DNA of 64,000 nt from Avena insularis (lineage: Eukaryota; Streptophyta; Magnoliopsida; Poales; Poaceae): assembly GCA_023614405.1 (NCBI GenBank), contig CM042688.1, forward strand, positions 374,467,331 through 374,531,330, given 5' to 3'. How positions within the stretch are numbered: the first letter of the stretch is position 1; each line of letters begins with the position of its first letter. A model generated the notes under the pieces. It made no database searches. It was not told the DNA's origin and saw only the letters and a program-made list of their open reading frames with translations. Shown here piece after piece: positions 12,620 to 22,596 of the stretch. The translations under genes and the position numbers were made by a program.

Positions 12620-12870
12620 AAAATGGGAAAGCCTTTACTTAAATAAAATTGGATATTTAAATCCTTATTATTTTATTTAAATAATCCTTTACTCATTTTA
12701 ATCAAAGCAAAACCTTTTAATAAAAGATTTCAAAGTAGTAATAAAATACTTGGTGTTCATTTAAAATGGGAAAAGCTTTTACTTAAATAAAATTGGATAT
12801 TTAAATCCTTTATTATTTTATTTAAATAAACCTTTACTCATTTTATCAAAACAAAATATTTTATTACAAA
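12620..12870. repeat. Internal AT-rich duplication in the 3' long LTR
   Basis: A segment starting AAAATGGGAAA and running through TTACTTAAATAAAATTGG and ATTTAAATCC appears at about 12620 and again at about 12763. The same pair occurs in the other LTR at about 19150 and 19294, so the duplication predates this insertion. Confidence 0.75.
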
Positions 12871-13467
12871 AGCTTGGCCAAAATTAATTTGGCTCACCTT
12901 TTCATTTGAAACCAAAGTCTTTTATTAAAAGATCTAAATTTGTATTTCCAAAACAATTTATTTTTCTTTTAACAAAGGTTTATCTTTTTGATCCCTTTAG
13001 GATTATTTGTTCACCAAAGGGTAGGGGCTTTTGGTAAGGGCTTTATTAGCTTTGGAAATTCAATTTCCTTATCTTATTATATTCACAAGATTTTGCCTTT
13101 GGTTCCAATTTAAGTGAAACTAATCTCTAAGGTCTTTCTTGATCCTTTGTGAAAATTTGTTGATCAAATTTGGTATGGATCAAATCCATAGATTTGGAGA
13201 TACTTTGGAAAATGATTTTCTTCCATTAGGGTTTAGGGTTTTGGATTACTTTCCAAATGTTCAATTTCCAGATACATTCATTGAGGAATGCATTTCCCTT
13301 GATTTGGATTTTTGTTGAATTCAAACTTTAACCAAAGTTTGTTCAAGATGGGATTTTAAGTCTCCTTTTAGAAACAAAAGTTTCTTTTCACCCTGATTTT
13401 CAACAAAAATTTATTTTGTTATTTTATTGTTCACATTACAAGATTTGGAAAATCTTGGGATGTGACA

Positions 13468-13645
13468 TTACCATAAAATAAATCTCGTCCAGATTTGGGG
13501 AGGCTAGGGTTACAAGCAGGTTCAAAACAACTAGGGTACTACCACCCTTAAAATTTCAAACTAAACTACACCTTGGCTTGCTTGGAATCTTGATGAAACT
13601 TCCTTGGGAAAACTTCGCATTGTGTCCTTTATTTCCATGCTTGAC
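13468..13645. other. Short 3' untranslated spacer of the long-LTR element
   Basis: This spacer lies between the end of the zinc-knuckle ORF and the 3' LTR. I do not see a clean polypurine tract next to the LTR. The nearest purine-rich stretch on the minus strand (GGACGAGA) is about 15 bases away. Either the tract has decayed or the element uses an atypical one. Confidence 0.4.
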
Positions 13646-14500
13646 TCATGGGCTAAGGTTGGGTTTCTCCTTTGGCTTGTTCATCTTGTTCTTCATCTTT
13701 TCTGGACAATTGCTTACATAGTGTCCTGGTTCCTTGCAATTGAAACAGTGGATATCTTGGAGTTCTTTACGCTGCTCTTGTGGACAAACTGCTACATAGT
13801 GGCCTGGCTCTTTGCAGTTGTTGCACACTACTTGGTCCATCCTTTTATTCTTTATGGACTCTGGGCATCCACTGGGGTAGTGTCCCATTTCCTTGCATTT
13901 ATGACATTGCACAAGGCTCATGTCTTGCTTTGGTTTCTTGGGCTTCTTTGATCCTTTGAATTGGGTTGTCTTGTTTGGAGGTATAAGTGGTCCTTTTCCT
14001 TTGTCATCATCATTCTTGGCATACTTGGATCCTTCTTGTTTCCTTTGTTCAACAATGGCATAGACGGGGCATTGGATAGGTACATGGTCGTTTCCTTCAC
14101 AAAGGTGACAAGTAACTTGAGATGTGGGGCATTGGCCAACTGGATGTTCCTCTTCACAATTGGGGCATTGATCTTCATGCTCTTTGGATGTATGATCCTT
14201 GTCTCCACAAATATTGCAAGCTGGTGCTCCATCTAGCATAATGTTCTTGTCATCCTTGTTGTCATACACTCTTTTGGGATAGTTTTCTTCCATGCTGATC
14301 ATTTGATTAGTCACCTTAAGCATCAGTTGGGATTGTTCTTCCAAAAACTTTTGCAAGGTAGGGTCTTTATCACTATTGTTGGCTATGAACTGAGCTGTTA
14401 GTTGACTCAATTGGTGTTGGGTTGCTATGAGTTCTCTCATGTTGTCAACTTGGTTGTTGTTGTCACCATCCTTGATGCTGGAGTCTCTTGGAGAAGTCAT
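13646..14500 (-). CDS. Zinc-knuckle (gag-nucleocapsid-like) protein, six CCHC-type motifs
   Basis: This 284-codon ORF is the only sizeable intact reading frame of the long-LTR element. Residues about 20-75 are polar and glutamine-rich with coiled-coil character. Zinc-knuckle-like motifs follow: C95-C98-H103 (last ligand H107 or C112), C112-C115-H119-C124 (one residue short), C131-C134-H139-C144, then after a lysine-rich linker (about 155-195) C199-C202-H207-C212, C226-C229-H234-C239 and C252-C255-H260-C265. The last three are canonical CX2CX4HX4C. CCHC knuckles bind single-stranded nucleic acid and are typical of retroelement nucleocapsid and of cellular CNBP-like proteins. No capsid (retrotrans_gag) domain is visible. 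I infer RNA binding or packaging for the element. Plus-strand ORFs opposite it are shadows. Confidence 0.8.
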   Translation of the reverse strand: MTSPRDSSIKDGDNNNQVDNMRELIATQHQLSQLTAQFIANNSDKDPTLQKFLEEQSQLMLKVTNQMISMEENYPKRVYDNKDDKNIMLDGAPACNICGDKDHTSKEHEDQCPNCEEEHPVGQCPTSQVTCHLCEGNDHVPIQCPVYAIVEQRKQEGSKYAKNDDDKGKGPLIPPNKTTQFKGSKKPKKPKQDMSLVQCHKCKEMGHYPSGCPESIKNKRMDQVVCNNCKEPGHYVAVCPQEQRKELQDIHCFNCKEPGHYVSNCPEKMKNKMNKPKEKPNLSP

Positions 14501-15186
14501 CTGTTTGGGGTTGGATAGGGGTTAGAATAGGCAAAAGGTTTTTCTAAGGAAATCAATCCTAATCACACACATCACAATTCACACAAGCAATGTGCAAGCA
14601 ATCACAAACAAACATTCCACTCAAACAACAACGTCTGGCACATACTTAGGCAACAAAATATTTTTGTTACACCACATAAGTTGGTGGGTTTGACTTAACT
14701 AAAATATGGTGGTCCATCTACATGGTTCACTTGTGATCTTTCCATCCTTCTTGGTTGATTCTTCTTGATTGAGATCTTTGTATCCTTGGAGAATTCTTGT
14801 GTCTTGGTCACAATTCTTCAAAGGTGATGATGGTTCTTTTTGTGTTTCCTTAGTCTTCAATTCTTGAGCAAAATTTCTTGTCTCTCTTGTAGTCCTTAGT
14901 GGTATCCAAGTTGAAGTCCTTGGTGTACATGTTGAAGATGTTGAAGAAGTTGAAGTCATTAGAGTTGAAAGTGTTGAAGAAGTCCTTTGCACATGGTGTA
15001 GTCTTTGGTCATGGGGTAGGCTTTTCCATCAAGTTGAAATAGAAGAGAAGTAGAGTTGAAACCAAAATTGATTGAGGAAAGAGTTTACAAGATTGTTTTT
15101 GTAAATAAGTTTTGGAATAAGACAACTCCTATTGTCTAAGGGTTTTTGTCCAATCCTAGGGTTACAAATCCTACAGGCAACACAAT
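14501..15186 (-). other. 5' leader of the long-LTR element
   Basis: This is minus-strand sequence between the primer-binding site and the zinc-knuckle ORF. It holds one short ORF (14699-14992, listed separately) and runs of GTTGAAGAAGTTGAAGTC-like triplet repeats at about 14920-14980. No splice signals or known domains are recognisable. Confidence 0.5.
14699..14992 (-). CDS. Small uncharacterised ORF in the long-LTR element leader
   Basis: This is a 97-codon minus-strand ORF upstream of the zinc-knuckle ORF. Its N-terminal third is Ser/Thr-rich because it reads through a triplet-repeat tract, and the rest is charged and polar. I recognise no domain. It could be an upstream ORF, a fragment of a former gag, or chance. 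Codon-level conservation in other copies of the element would decide. Confidence 0.2.
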   Translation of the reverse strand: MQRTSSTLSTLMTSTSSTSSTCTPRTSTWIPLRTTRETRNFAQELKTKETQKEPSSPLKNCDQDTRILQGYKDLNQEESTKKDGKITSEPCRWTTIF

Positions 15187-15198
15187 GCTCTGATACCA
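15187..15198 (-). promoter_or_regulatory. Primer-binding site (initiator tRNA-Met) of the long-LTR element
   Basis: TGGTATCAGAGC reads on the minus strand, three bases from the 5' LTR end at 15202. It fixes the orientation and shows 15202-19997 is the 5' LTR. Confidence 0.9.
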
Positions 15199-15201
15199 TT
15201 C

Positions 15202-18200
15202 TGTAGCGTCCCCAACCTTTAATAAGATTGAGTCCCCTGTGTTTACAATGCTAGTCCCTGGATCAATAGCTAGCATCCACAGTTCAGATGTAATATCGAG
15301 AAACAAAGGTCATAATACAACTTTATAACCAGGAATAACATAATTTTATTACATCAAACATAGCTCATTAGGCTATTACATTACATTGCAGCGGAATAAC
15401 TATAGTCATGGGTCCTTCATCTTCAAAGTGCCACAGGCAGTATTTGTTGTAGACTTTGTAATCCTAATCAATCAATCTTCACTAAACAATCAAACCTGCA
15501 ACATAATAAGTTACAGCCACAAGGGTCAATACATTTGAATTGTATTGGCAAGTGATACTTTGGTAGTATAGTGGAGTCTATCATCTATATGCATTTGGCT
15601 AAGTGGAGTTGAGGTTTTGCATTGCTCAAAATAGATTTTTCCTATCATTTGAAAATAAGTTTTGTTTGGCAAAACAAATTCCAAGGCATCTACCAATCAA
15701 AGACTGAAGATCCACTCAGGGCATCTACCAATCGAGACTGAAGATTTACTTGGCAAAAACAATTTCCCAATCTAAGATTTTGAGATCCTTGTACCAAGCC
15801 ATCTCTCCATCAAAGATTGAAGAATTTTCACACAACCCTTGTTCACCCACAAGTTTTAATTTAGAAATTGGAATGATGATATTCTTGATTGCTTCCATGT
15901 CTTGATGCTCAAATTGTCCTTTACCAGGGACATGGCTAAGTACTTAGGTTTTACACTCTGCAGAGGTGGTGCACTTTCCCCACAAGTCTTGGTTTCCCAA
16001 GAATGATCCTTCAGTAGCCTTTCCTTAGCCAAATGGACGCTCCAACCTATCAATCACTACCACCCACTGTCCAAAGACTAAGTTCCATCCTAAGATCATG
16101 GCAGAGCCCATAATGCCAAGTGGTTGCACTTGAAGTTTCTCAACATTTGACATCTCAAATCTCTTTGTTTCCTGGGTGGCCATCCACAAGTGAGATACAC
16201 AAGCCAAGTCCATGGCCTTGTGAACCACTCAACATAAACCATTCCTTCCATTCCACCCAGGTGATTCATTACTTAGTTGTTTTGTTAAATAAAACACAAG
16301 TCCATAGACTGATAAATTTTTATAGCATGAATATATATCCCACCCAGGTTTTCTATTAGCTAGGCTAAGCTTGATAGTAATAGGATTCTTAACTTAGGTA
16401 AATCCTACTAAGGATTCATCTACTAGATTTCCTATAGCAAGGTCTATACTTAGCAAAATAAAAACCATGCAAGTTTTACTTAGCATAAACTCTAATGCAT
16501 ATTGAAAATAATGGGATGGATAGTATGAAGTATCACTTGCCTTTTTGGTAGAGGGTATAAGTTCACTCCTTGTCCTTGCAACACTCACACTCTTCCAGTC
16601 ACTACAATCAATCAAGCAAGGCACAAACTCAATCTACCAATCAAGCAAATCAACACACATAAAATAACAAAGTCAAGAAATGCATGCAAGCATGCCAAGC
16701 TTTGCTTTGTTTGCAAAAGTGGTTCCTAGTGGGTCATAGACATTTGGGTACACCTAATGGTCATTTTTGTAAAGTGGCAAAGTCATGCATAGGCATGCAA
16801 AGGTTGGTTCTAATGTAGGGATGGTCCTCACTAGGCTTCTAAACTTTGTAAGTTCCAAATTGGTCTTTTACCAAAATGGCAAAGTCATTTGCAAAAGGGT
16901 TTCTATTAGATTCCTAAACTTTGTAAGATCCAAATTGGTCATTTACCAAAGTGGCAAAGTTGTTAGCAAGAGGTTTCACTTAAAAAAAACCAATTTCAAA
17001 ACAAGGCACCTATTTGGTCATTTTATGTGGTGAAGAAATATGTCTACTAGGGTTTTAGTCTATAGGGTTCACCAAATGAGTTGCTATTGCAAAACTTGGT
17101 GCTTTTGGTCAGTAGGTTTGGTCCAAACATTTTCTCAAGGTTTTCTTTATGAAAGCATTTTCATAAACAAAACAAATAGTTTTAGTTAGCTAGAAAATGG
17201 ACTAAACTAATTAATCCATTCTATTCTTTTCCAAAATCACTTTCCAAACTATGGGTTGGTTCCTATGGTCAGCAAGGTCACAACAAACTAATTGGCAAAG
17301 GTTTTAACCTAAATATCATTTTTAAATGATTTTTCTAATGTTAGCAAGCATACAAAAGAATCTGCAAAGTTAAACAAGTTAACAGATACTATTTGCTAAA
17401 CTAAGGGCAGGGTTGGTTAGGGCTTGTCTTGCTGATTCCAACGACATCAAATTTGTAAAATTTGGACGTGTGGATCAAAAGATACAAAGGTTTGAAGTTT
17501 GCAAAATATTTTGTTTTTAAACAGATAGGTGACACGCGGCGGTATTCTATTGGACCTGCAGTTCGCCGGATCGTGGCTGTGGGCGTTGGATCTAATCTAA
17601 TCGTGCGGCTTAGGTAGCGTACCTCTTGGCGTTAAGTGAAACTATCGTAGCGATGGATCTGCATCTAACGGTCATCTGCTGGTTTGACCTAAAAAGGAGC
17701 GTGATCGGCTGCTGGCGTGAGTCGTCGGTTGTTGGCAGTGCAGCGATGCAAGCGAGGAGAGAGAGATGCTCACCAGGCTCAGGAGGTTCTGGCGATGCTC
17801 GGGAGGTGTTGGTCGGCGGCGCACTAGGGTGAGCTTGATTGCTCGCCGGAGTTGCTGCGCGCGGCGGGGTTCTCGGGTGGTCGTCGTTGGCGTTGCTGGG
17901 GATCACCTTGCAGCGAAATGACTATACGGTTAGATGCGCAAGATCGAGCCGGAGTCATGTGCGTGGACAAGAGGGGTCGGGGCGGTCTAGGCTTACCGGA
18001 AAGCGTTGGGAGAAGAAGCGGACATCGGGCGTTTAGAGCTTGCGAGTCGTCGCTACAGATCACGAGAAGAACAACCGAGGGTTGGGTTAGGCAGGAGGTC
18101 ACGGAGGTCTTGTGTGCGTGAACGAGGAGAAGAGGCGGCTACGGAATCTACATGGGGCTCGTCGGAGAAAAGAGGCAGTGGCGCAGTGGTCGTCGTCGTC

Positions 18201-19997
18201 GAGCTTTGAGGCACCCGCGATGAACGGAGACGGATGCACAGATGCGGATCGTGGAGTAAGTGCTAGGTGCTCGAGGTAAGTAAGGAGGTCTGGTTTTCGC
18301 GGAATTGCTCGGAGACAGTGGTGAACAGAGAGCTCGAGGAGAAATTGGCGGCTGGGGCGAGGGAGGCGATGTCTGTGGGAAATGACAGAGGAGAGGGAGG
18401 TGGTTAAATAGGCGTAGTCGCTGGACTGAATAAACGCGGCAGTAACTCGAATTGATGCGAGCTTTCAACGGGCAGAAACGGCGGCGTCGTCTGGGGAGAA
18501 GAAGTCGCGGGGAAGACGATGGCTAGAGAAGTGGGACCGACGCGTCAGTGGGAAAAAGAGAAGGAACGGGGTCCACCAGTCGGTGTCTCAGTGGGTTTCT
18601 TTCGCGGTACAGAAAAACTGTTCGGGGAGGGAATAAGTGGAGGTGGGGTCCTCTGGTCAGTGAGTGAGGAGAGGGGGAAGTGGGTCCGGGCTGTCATTGA
18701 CTGTGTGGTCAGAAGCTGGGTGAGAAAAGGTTTCTTCGGGCAGTGAAAGGCTGGGCTGGAGTTGGGCCTATTGGGCTGCTGCTGTTTCTTATTTTTTTCT
18801 GTCTAATCTCTTTTTCTTTTTCTATTTCTTTTTCTGTTTTCAATTTCAAACAAATATTCACACAATTAAACAAGGTTCAAATCAATTCAAACAACCAGCA
18901 ACCTTTCATTTGAATTTGGTTCTGTTTGACAACATAATCCAAATCTCAAAATGAAATATTATTTTTATTTATTTTTAGGATCCATTTAATAATTAAATAA
19001 AATGGATCTTTAGTTATTAGGGTTTGATTTAAATAATATTTCCATTGAATTCCAATTATTTTCAAAACCAAACCAGAAGGTTTAATTTGAAAAATAAAAG
19101 AATACTTGGAAACTTATTTATATAAAAAAAAAAGATTATTATTTTAATTAAAATGGGAAAGCCTTTACTTAAATAAAATTGGATATTTAAATCCTTATTA
19201 TTTTATTTAAATAATCCTTTACTCATTTTAATCAAAGCAAAACCTTTTAATAAAAGATTTCAAAGTAGTAATAAAATACTTGGTGTTCATTTAAAATGGG
19301 AAAAGCTTTTACTTAAATAAAATTGGATATTTAAATCCTTTATTATTTTATTTAAATAAACCTTTACTCATTTTATCAAAACAAAATATTTTATTACAAA
19401 AGCTTAACCAAAATTAATTTGGCTCACCTTTTCATTTGAAACCAAAGTCTTTTATTAAAAGATCTAAATTTGTATTTCCAAAACAATTTATTTTTCTTTT
19501 AACAAAGGTTTATCTTTTTGATCCCTTTAGGATTATTTGTTCACCAAAGGGTAGGGGCTTTTGGTAAGGGCTTTATTAGCTTTGGAAATTCAATTTCCTT
19601 ATCTTATTATATTCACAAGATTTTGCCTTTGGTTCCAATTTAAGTGAAACTAATCTCTAAGGTCTTTCTTGATCCTTTGTGAAAATTTGTTGATCAAATT
19701 TGGTATGGATCAAATCCATAGATTTGGAGATACTTTGGAAAATGATTTTCTTCCATTAGGGTTTAGGGTTTTGGATTACTTTCCAAATGTTCAATTTCCA
19801 GATACATTCATTGAGGAATGCATTTCCCTTGATTTGGATTTTTGTTGAATTCAAACTTTAACCAAAGTTTGTTCAAGATGGGATTTTAAGTCTCCTTTTA
19901 GAAACAAAAGTTTCTTTTCACCCTGATTTTCAACAAAAATTTATTTTGTTATTTTATTGTTCACATTACAAGATTTGGAAAATCTTGGGATGTGACA
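15202..19997 (-). repeat. 5' LTR of the long-LTR element
   Basis: This LTR is 4796 bp and matches 8624-13467. Most of it is nearly identical to the other copy. The GC-rich zone (about 17520-18370, against 10960-11860) carries many small indels, mostly missing bases in this copy. Other differences are small indels or homopolymer-length changes, for example an A run near 19120 and T runs near 18790-18830. Confidence 0.92.
18403..18411 (-). promoter_or_regulatory. Possible TATA box of the 5' long LTR
   Basis: CTATTTAAC reads on the minus strand, identical to the site near 11893 in the 3' LTR. As this copy is the 5' LTR, it is the one expected to drive the element's transcript. Confidence 0.35.
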
Positions 19998-20002
19998 TGC
20001 AG
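19998..20002. repeat. Right target-site duplication (TGCAG) of the long-LTR element
   Basis: TGCAG directly follows the element's terminal CA at 19997 and pairs with 8619-8623. Confidence 0.9.
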
Positions 20003-21776
20003 CAACTCCGGCTCACGACATTTAAGCGCCCCAAGTGTTGCGCCTCATGTCTTTGTACACATCCGGGGCACGATGAGACCTCCGGCTCCCCGATCCCGCC
20101 GGGAGTGCGGAAGTTGATATCTGGTTAGGAGTCCCTACACCGCAACAGCGTACTGCAGGTGTTCCTCGATCGCATAGTCCAGACTTGGGGCCATGGTCAC
20201 AAGGGCTAGAGAGAGGGAAGGAGTAAGTTAACCAAAGGACTTCTCCAAATATTGGTGTCTGCTTAATCCCACCCATGGGCACCCCTTTATATAGGCAGAG
20301 GGGGTGTGCCCTTCCCATTAGGTCAGCCATGTGGGACTAATAGTTAAAAGAAAAACAACAGGAATTTCGTCCTGGCCGGACAGGCCAAAAACACTCAGCC
20401 CATCATCAGCTAACAGCTCACAGCTGTGAGCAGCAGCCAGCGCCGGCCGGGTGGGCCTTTGGCACAGCCCACCTCATGCCCAGCTGCTCCCGCGGCGGCG
20501 GCCTGGCCAGACTACCCTGGGTGGGCCGGCTCTGCCCCCAGCAGCCCAGCAAAAGCCAGGCGGTGGAGAGGCGAGGCCGAGTGGGGCATGCCGCCCAGTG
20601 ACCCAACACGCCTAGTGAGCTAGCCTGGTAAGGCTGGCTTGTAGGCGCGTGGGGTGTTATCTTTATTTTTCATTTTCCCTTTATTTTTCTGTAGGTTTTA
20701 TTCTATGCTATTTCCCTCCGGGATTTGGCCTAATATAAAAGTTGCCTTTATAAATCTTAATCTAAATATTATTTATAATATATTAATTTATAATTAACAT
20801 ATACTAAATGTATATTCAAATTCCCATTTATTCGAAAACACTTTTCTAGGTCTTTTCCTTTATTGTTTCTCCGAACAACTTCGGATCTCTCTGCGGAACA
20901 ATTCTGGCTTTCTCTTTCTCTATCGTGATTCCGTCTTATGAATGATCGCTCTCATCGTACCCTTAAGTGTATCCTCTCACGGCTCGGGAATGCTCTAGAC
21001 ATGATCTGTATCAATGATCAACAGAGGGACCAGGGATATCCATGTGACCCCTATGCATTCCTGATGACAATGTCGTTTGCACCGCTAAATGTACCATCCA
21101 ATTCCTTTTGTTTCTCGATATGATTTGTCCGAGATCCGATCATTGGTATCACATACCATGTTCAATCTCGTTCACAAGAAGTTCTGTTTTCTTGTTACCG
21201 TGATATTACATCCTATGACCGAGTCACATGTTGCAACATTTATGGATGTAATCTCACCAACCCAGCCATATGTATCTTTACCCGTCATGTGGGTGGTCTA
21301 ATCCTGGTCTTGCAGTCACATGTCATCTACTGTTCCTTTGGAATACCCAACGTACACCTTTATGGCCACCGTATTACCAGATGATGGTTGATGCAGTCTA
21401 AGCATCCTCAGGAAATAGTGAGTAATATGAGCTCACGGTCTAAGGAAAAGGAGTCTAGGTATAGTTGTTGCAACAATGAACTTATATGACTTGATCGTGT
21501 TGCAATCCTTCGAGGAATGTCCAATCACATCATTCTCCAATGATATGACCTTGTTGTCAATTGGCATAAATGCTCATGATCTTGAAACCTAGATCATCCT
21601 CATGACCAACGAACTAGTATGAATAGAGGCTACTAGGGACTTGGTTGTTTCATACCACACCTGTACCAATGTTTCCACTAGGCACAGTTATAGCACAATA
21701 TGAAACTATAATAAACTAATTGAGATATGACAATAAAAACCTATTAATAATTTGCCTCTGGGGCATATCTCCTTCA
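20003..21776 (-). repeat. 5' LTR of the Copia element, right fragment (U3 side)
   Basis: This continues the LTR interrupted at 8623 and matches about 2338-4173. Compared with the 3' LTR it lacks much of the GC-rich section (near 20610-20660) and carries about 28 extra bases near 20717-20745. It ends ATATCTCCTTCA at 21776, giving the minus-strand start TGAAGGAGATATGCCC. The TATA octamer lies at 20286-20293. Confidence 0.9.
20286..20293 (-). promoter_or_regulatory. TATA box in the Copia 5' LTR
   Basis: TATATAAA reads on the minus strand, conserved with 2621-2628. This is the LTR that would have driven transcription before the nested element separated promoter and primer-binding site by 11.4 kb. 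Confidence 0.6.
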
Positions 21777-21781
21777 TCCAC
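21777..21781. repeat. Right target-site duplication (TCCAC) of the Copia element
   Basis: This pairs with 2096-2100. It is followed by CACAGTCATTGC, so the monomer reads through once the element is removed. Confidence 0.9.
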
Positions 21782-22591
21782 CACAGTCATTGCATGTGTG
21801 TTCATTTCCTAAACCACATGGATCCACCAGAGTCATTTCATGTGTGTTTCTTTCATAAACCACATTGATCCACCAAATTCAAGGCATGTGTGATCTTTTC
21901 CTAAACCACATGGATCCACTAGAGTCATTGCATGTGTGTTCCTTTCCTAACGCACATACATAGTAATTGCATGTGTCTTACTTTCCTAAACCACCACCAG
22001 AGTCATTGCATGTGTGGTTTTCCTAAACCGCATGGATCCACCAGTGTCATTGCATGTGTGTTCTTTTCTTAAATGACCACTACAGTCATTAAATGTGTGT
22101 TCTTTTCCTAAACCACATGGATGCACTAGAGTCATTGCATGTGTGTTCCTTTCCTAGACCACATCCAAATTCATTGTATGTGTCTTTCATTCTTACACCA
22201 CCACCAGAGTCATTGCATGTGTGTTCTTTTCCTAAACCACATGGATTCGCCAGTGTCATTGCATGTGTGTTCCATTCCTAAACCACAACTAGAGTCATTG
22301 CATGCGTGTTCTTTTCCTGAACCACATGGATCCACCAGAGTCATTGCATGTGTGTTCTTTTCCTAAACCACCACCAGAGTCATTGCATGTGTCTTGTTTT
22401 CCTAAACCACCACTAGAGTCATTGCATGTGTGTTCCTTTGCTAAACCACATGGATCCACCATAATCATTGCATGTGTGTTCCTTTTCGAAACCACATGTA
22501 TCCACCAGAGTAATTTCATGTGTGTTCTTTTCCTAAACCACAAGGATCCACCAGAGTCATTGCATGTGTGTTATTTTCCTAAACCGCATGG

Positions 22592-22596
22592 ATCCA
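22592..22596. repeat. Left target-site duplication (ATCCA) of the Athila-type element
   Basis: ATCCA precedes LTR base 22597 and recurs at 30687-30691. Confidence 0.9.

Larger units (their letters stand above)
8624..13467 (-). repeat. 3' LTR of the long-LTR element
   Basis: This LTR is 4844 bp, TG at 8624 to CA at 13467. It has three compositional zones: an AT-rich non-coding part (8624-10960), a GC- and CpG-rich part (about 10970-12240) and a strongly AT-rich part rich in TTTAAATAA-type motifs (12240-13467). Two near-copies of a segment starting AAAATGGGAAA (about 12620 and 12763) form an internal duplication of about 143 bp spacing. ORFs in it have no recognisable product and differ between the two LTR copies. 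Confidence 0.92.
8624..19997 (-). mobile_element. Non-autonomous LTR retrotransposon with about 4.8-kb LTRs, nested in the Copia LTR
   Basis: The element runs TGTAGCGTCC...GTGACA on the plus strand, is flanked by TSD TGCAG and is 11.4 kb long. Its LTRs are 8624-13467 and 15202-19997. They enclose only 1734 bp, which contain an initiator tRNA-Met PBS (15187-15198) and one substantial minus-strand ORF with zinc knuckles. No protease, reverse transcriptase or integrase is present. Long LTRs with little coding content recall the LARD class (for example barley Sukkula), but LARDs have longer non-coding internal domains, so I call it only LARD-like. It must have been mobilised by another element's enzymes. 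It is younger than the Copia host element, which it splits. Confidence 0.9.
2101..21776 (-). mobile_element. Degenerate BARE/Angela-like Copia LTR retrotransposon, interrupted by a nested element
   Basis: On the minus strand the element starts TGAAGGAGATATGCCC at 21776 and ends at 2101. It has two LTRs of about 2.0-2.1 kb, a primer-binding site complementary to initiator tRNA-Met (8376-8387), a polypurine tract (4174-4184) and a 5-bp TSD (TCCAC). Its 5' LTR is split by another retrotransposon at 8624-19997. Without that insertion the element is about 8.3 kb. The internal region has no long ORF but keeps Copia reverse-transcriptase vestiges, so it is a dead copy. The terminus and the PBS/PPT pattern resemble the BARE/WIS/Angela group of grasses, but the LTR differs from BARE itself (TGAAGG rather than TGTTGG). 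The family assignment is therefore approximate. Confidence 0.88.
21777..22596 (+). repeat. Satellite array, block B
   Basis: About 820 bp of the same 46/39-bp satellite, starting with the Copia right TSD (TCCAC, 21777-21781) and ending with the Athila left TSD (ATCCA, 22592-22596). It contains the ATACATAGTAATTGC variant near 21956, which also recurs in 32.3-40.2 kb, linking this block to the first third of block C. An Athila insertion separates the two. Confidence 0.95.

Noticed and set aside
13604..14236. Plus-strand ORFs of 115 and 91 codons with hydrophobic, membrane-like composition
   Set aside because: They are antisense shadows of the zinc-knuckle ORF on the minus strand.
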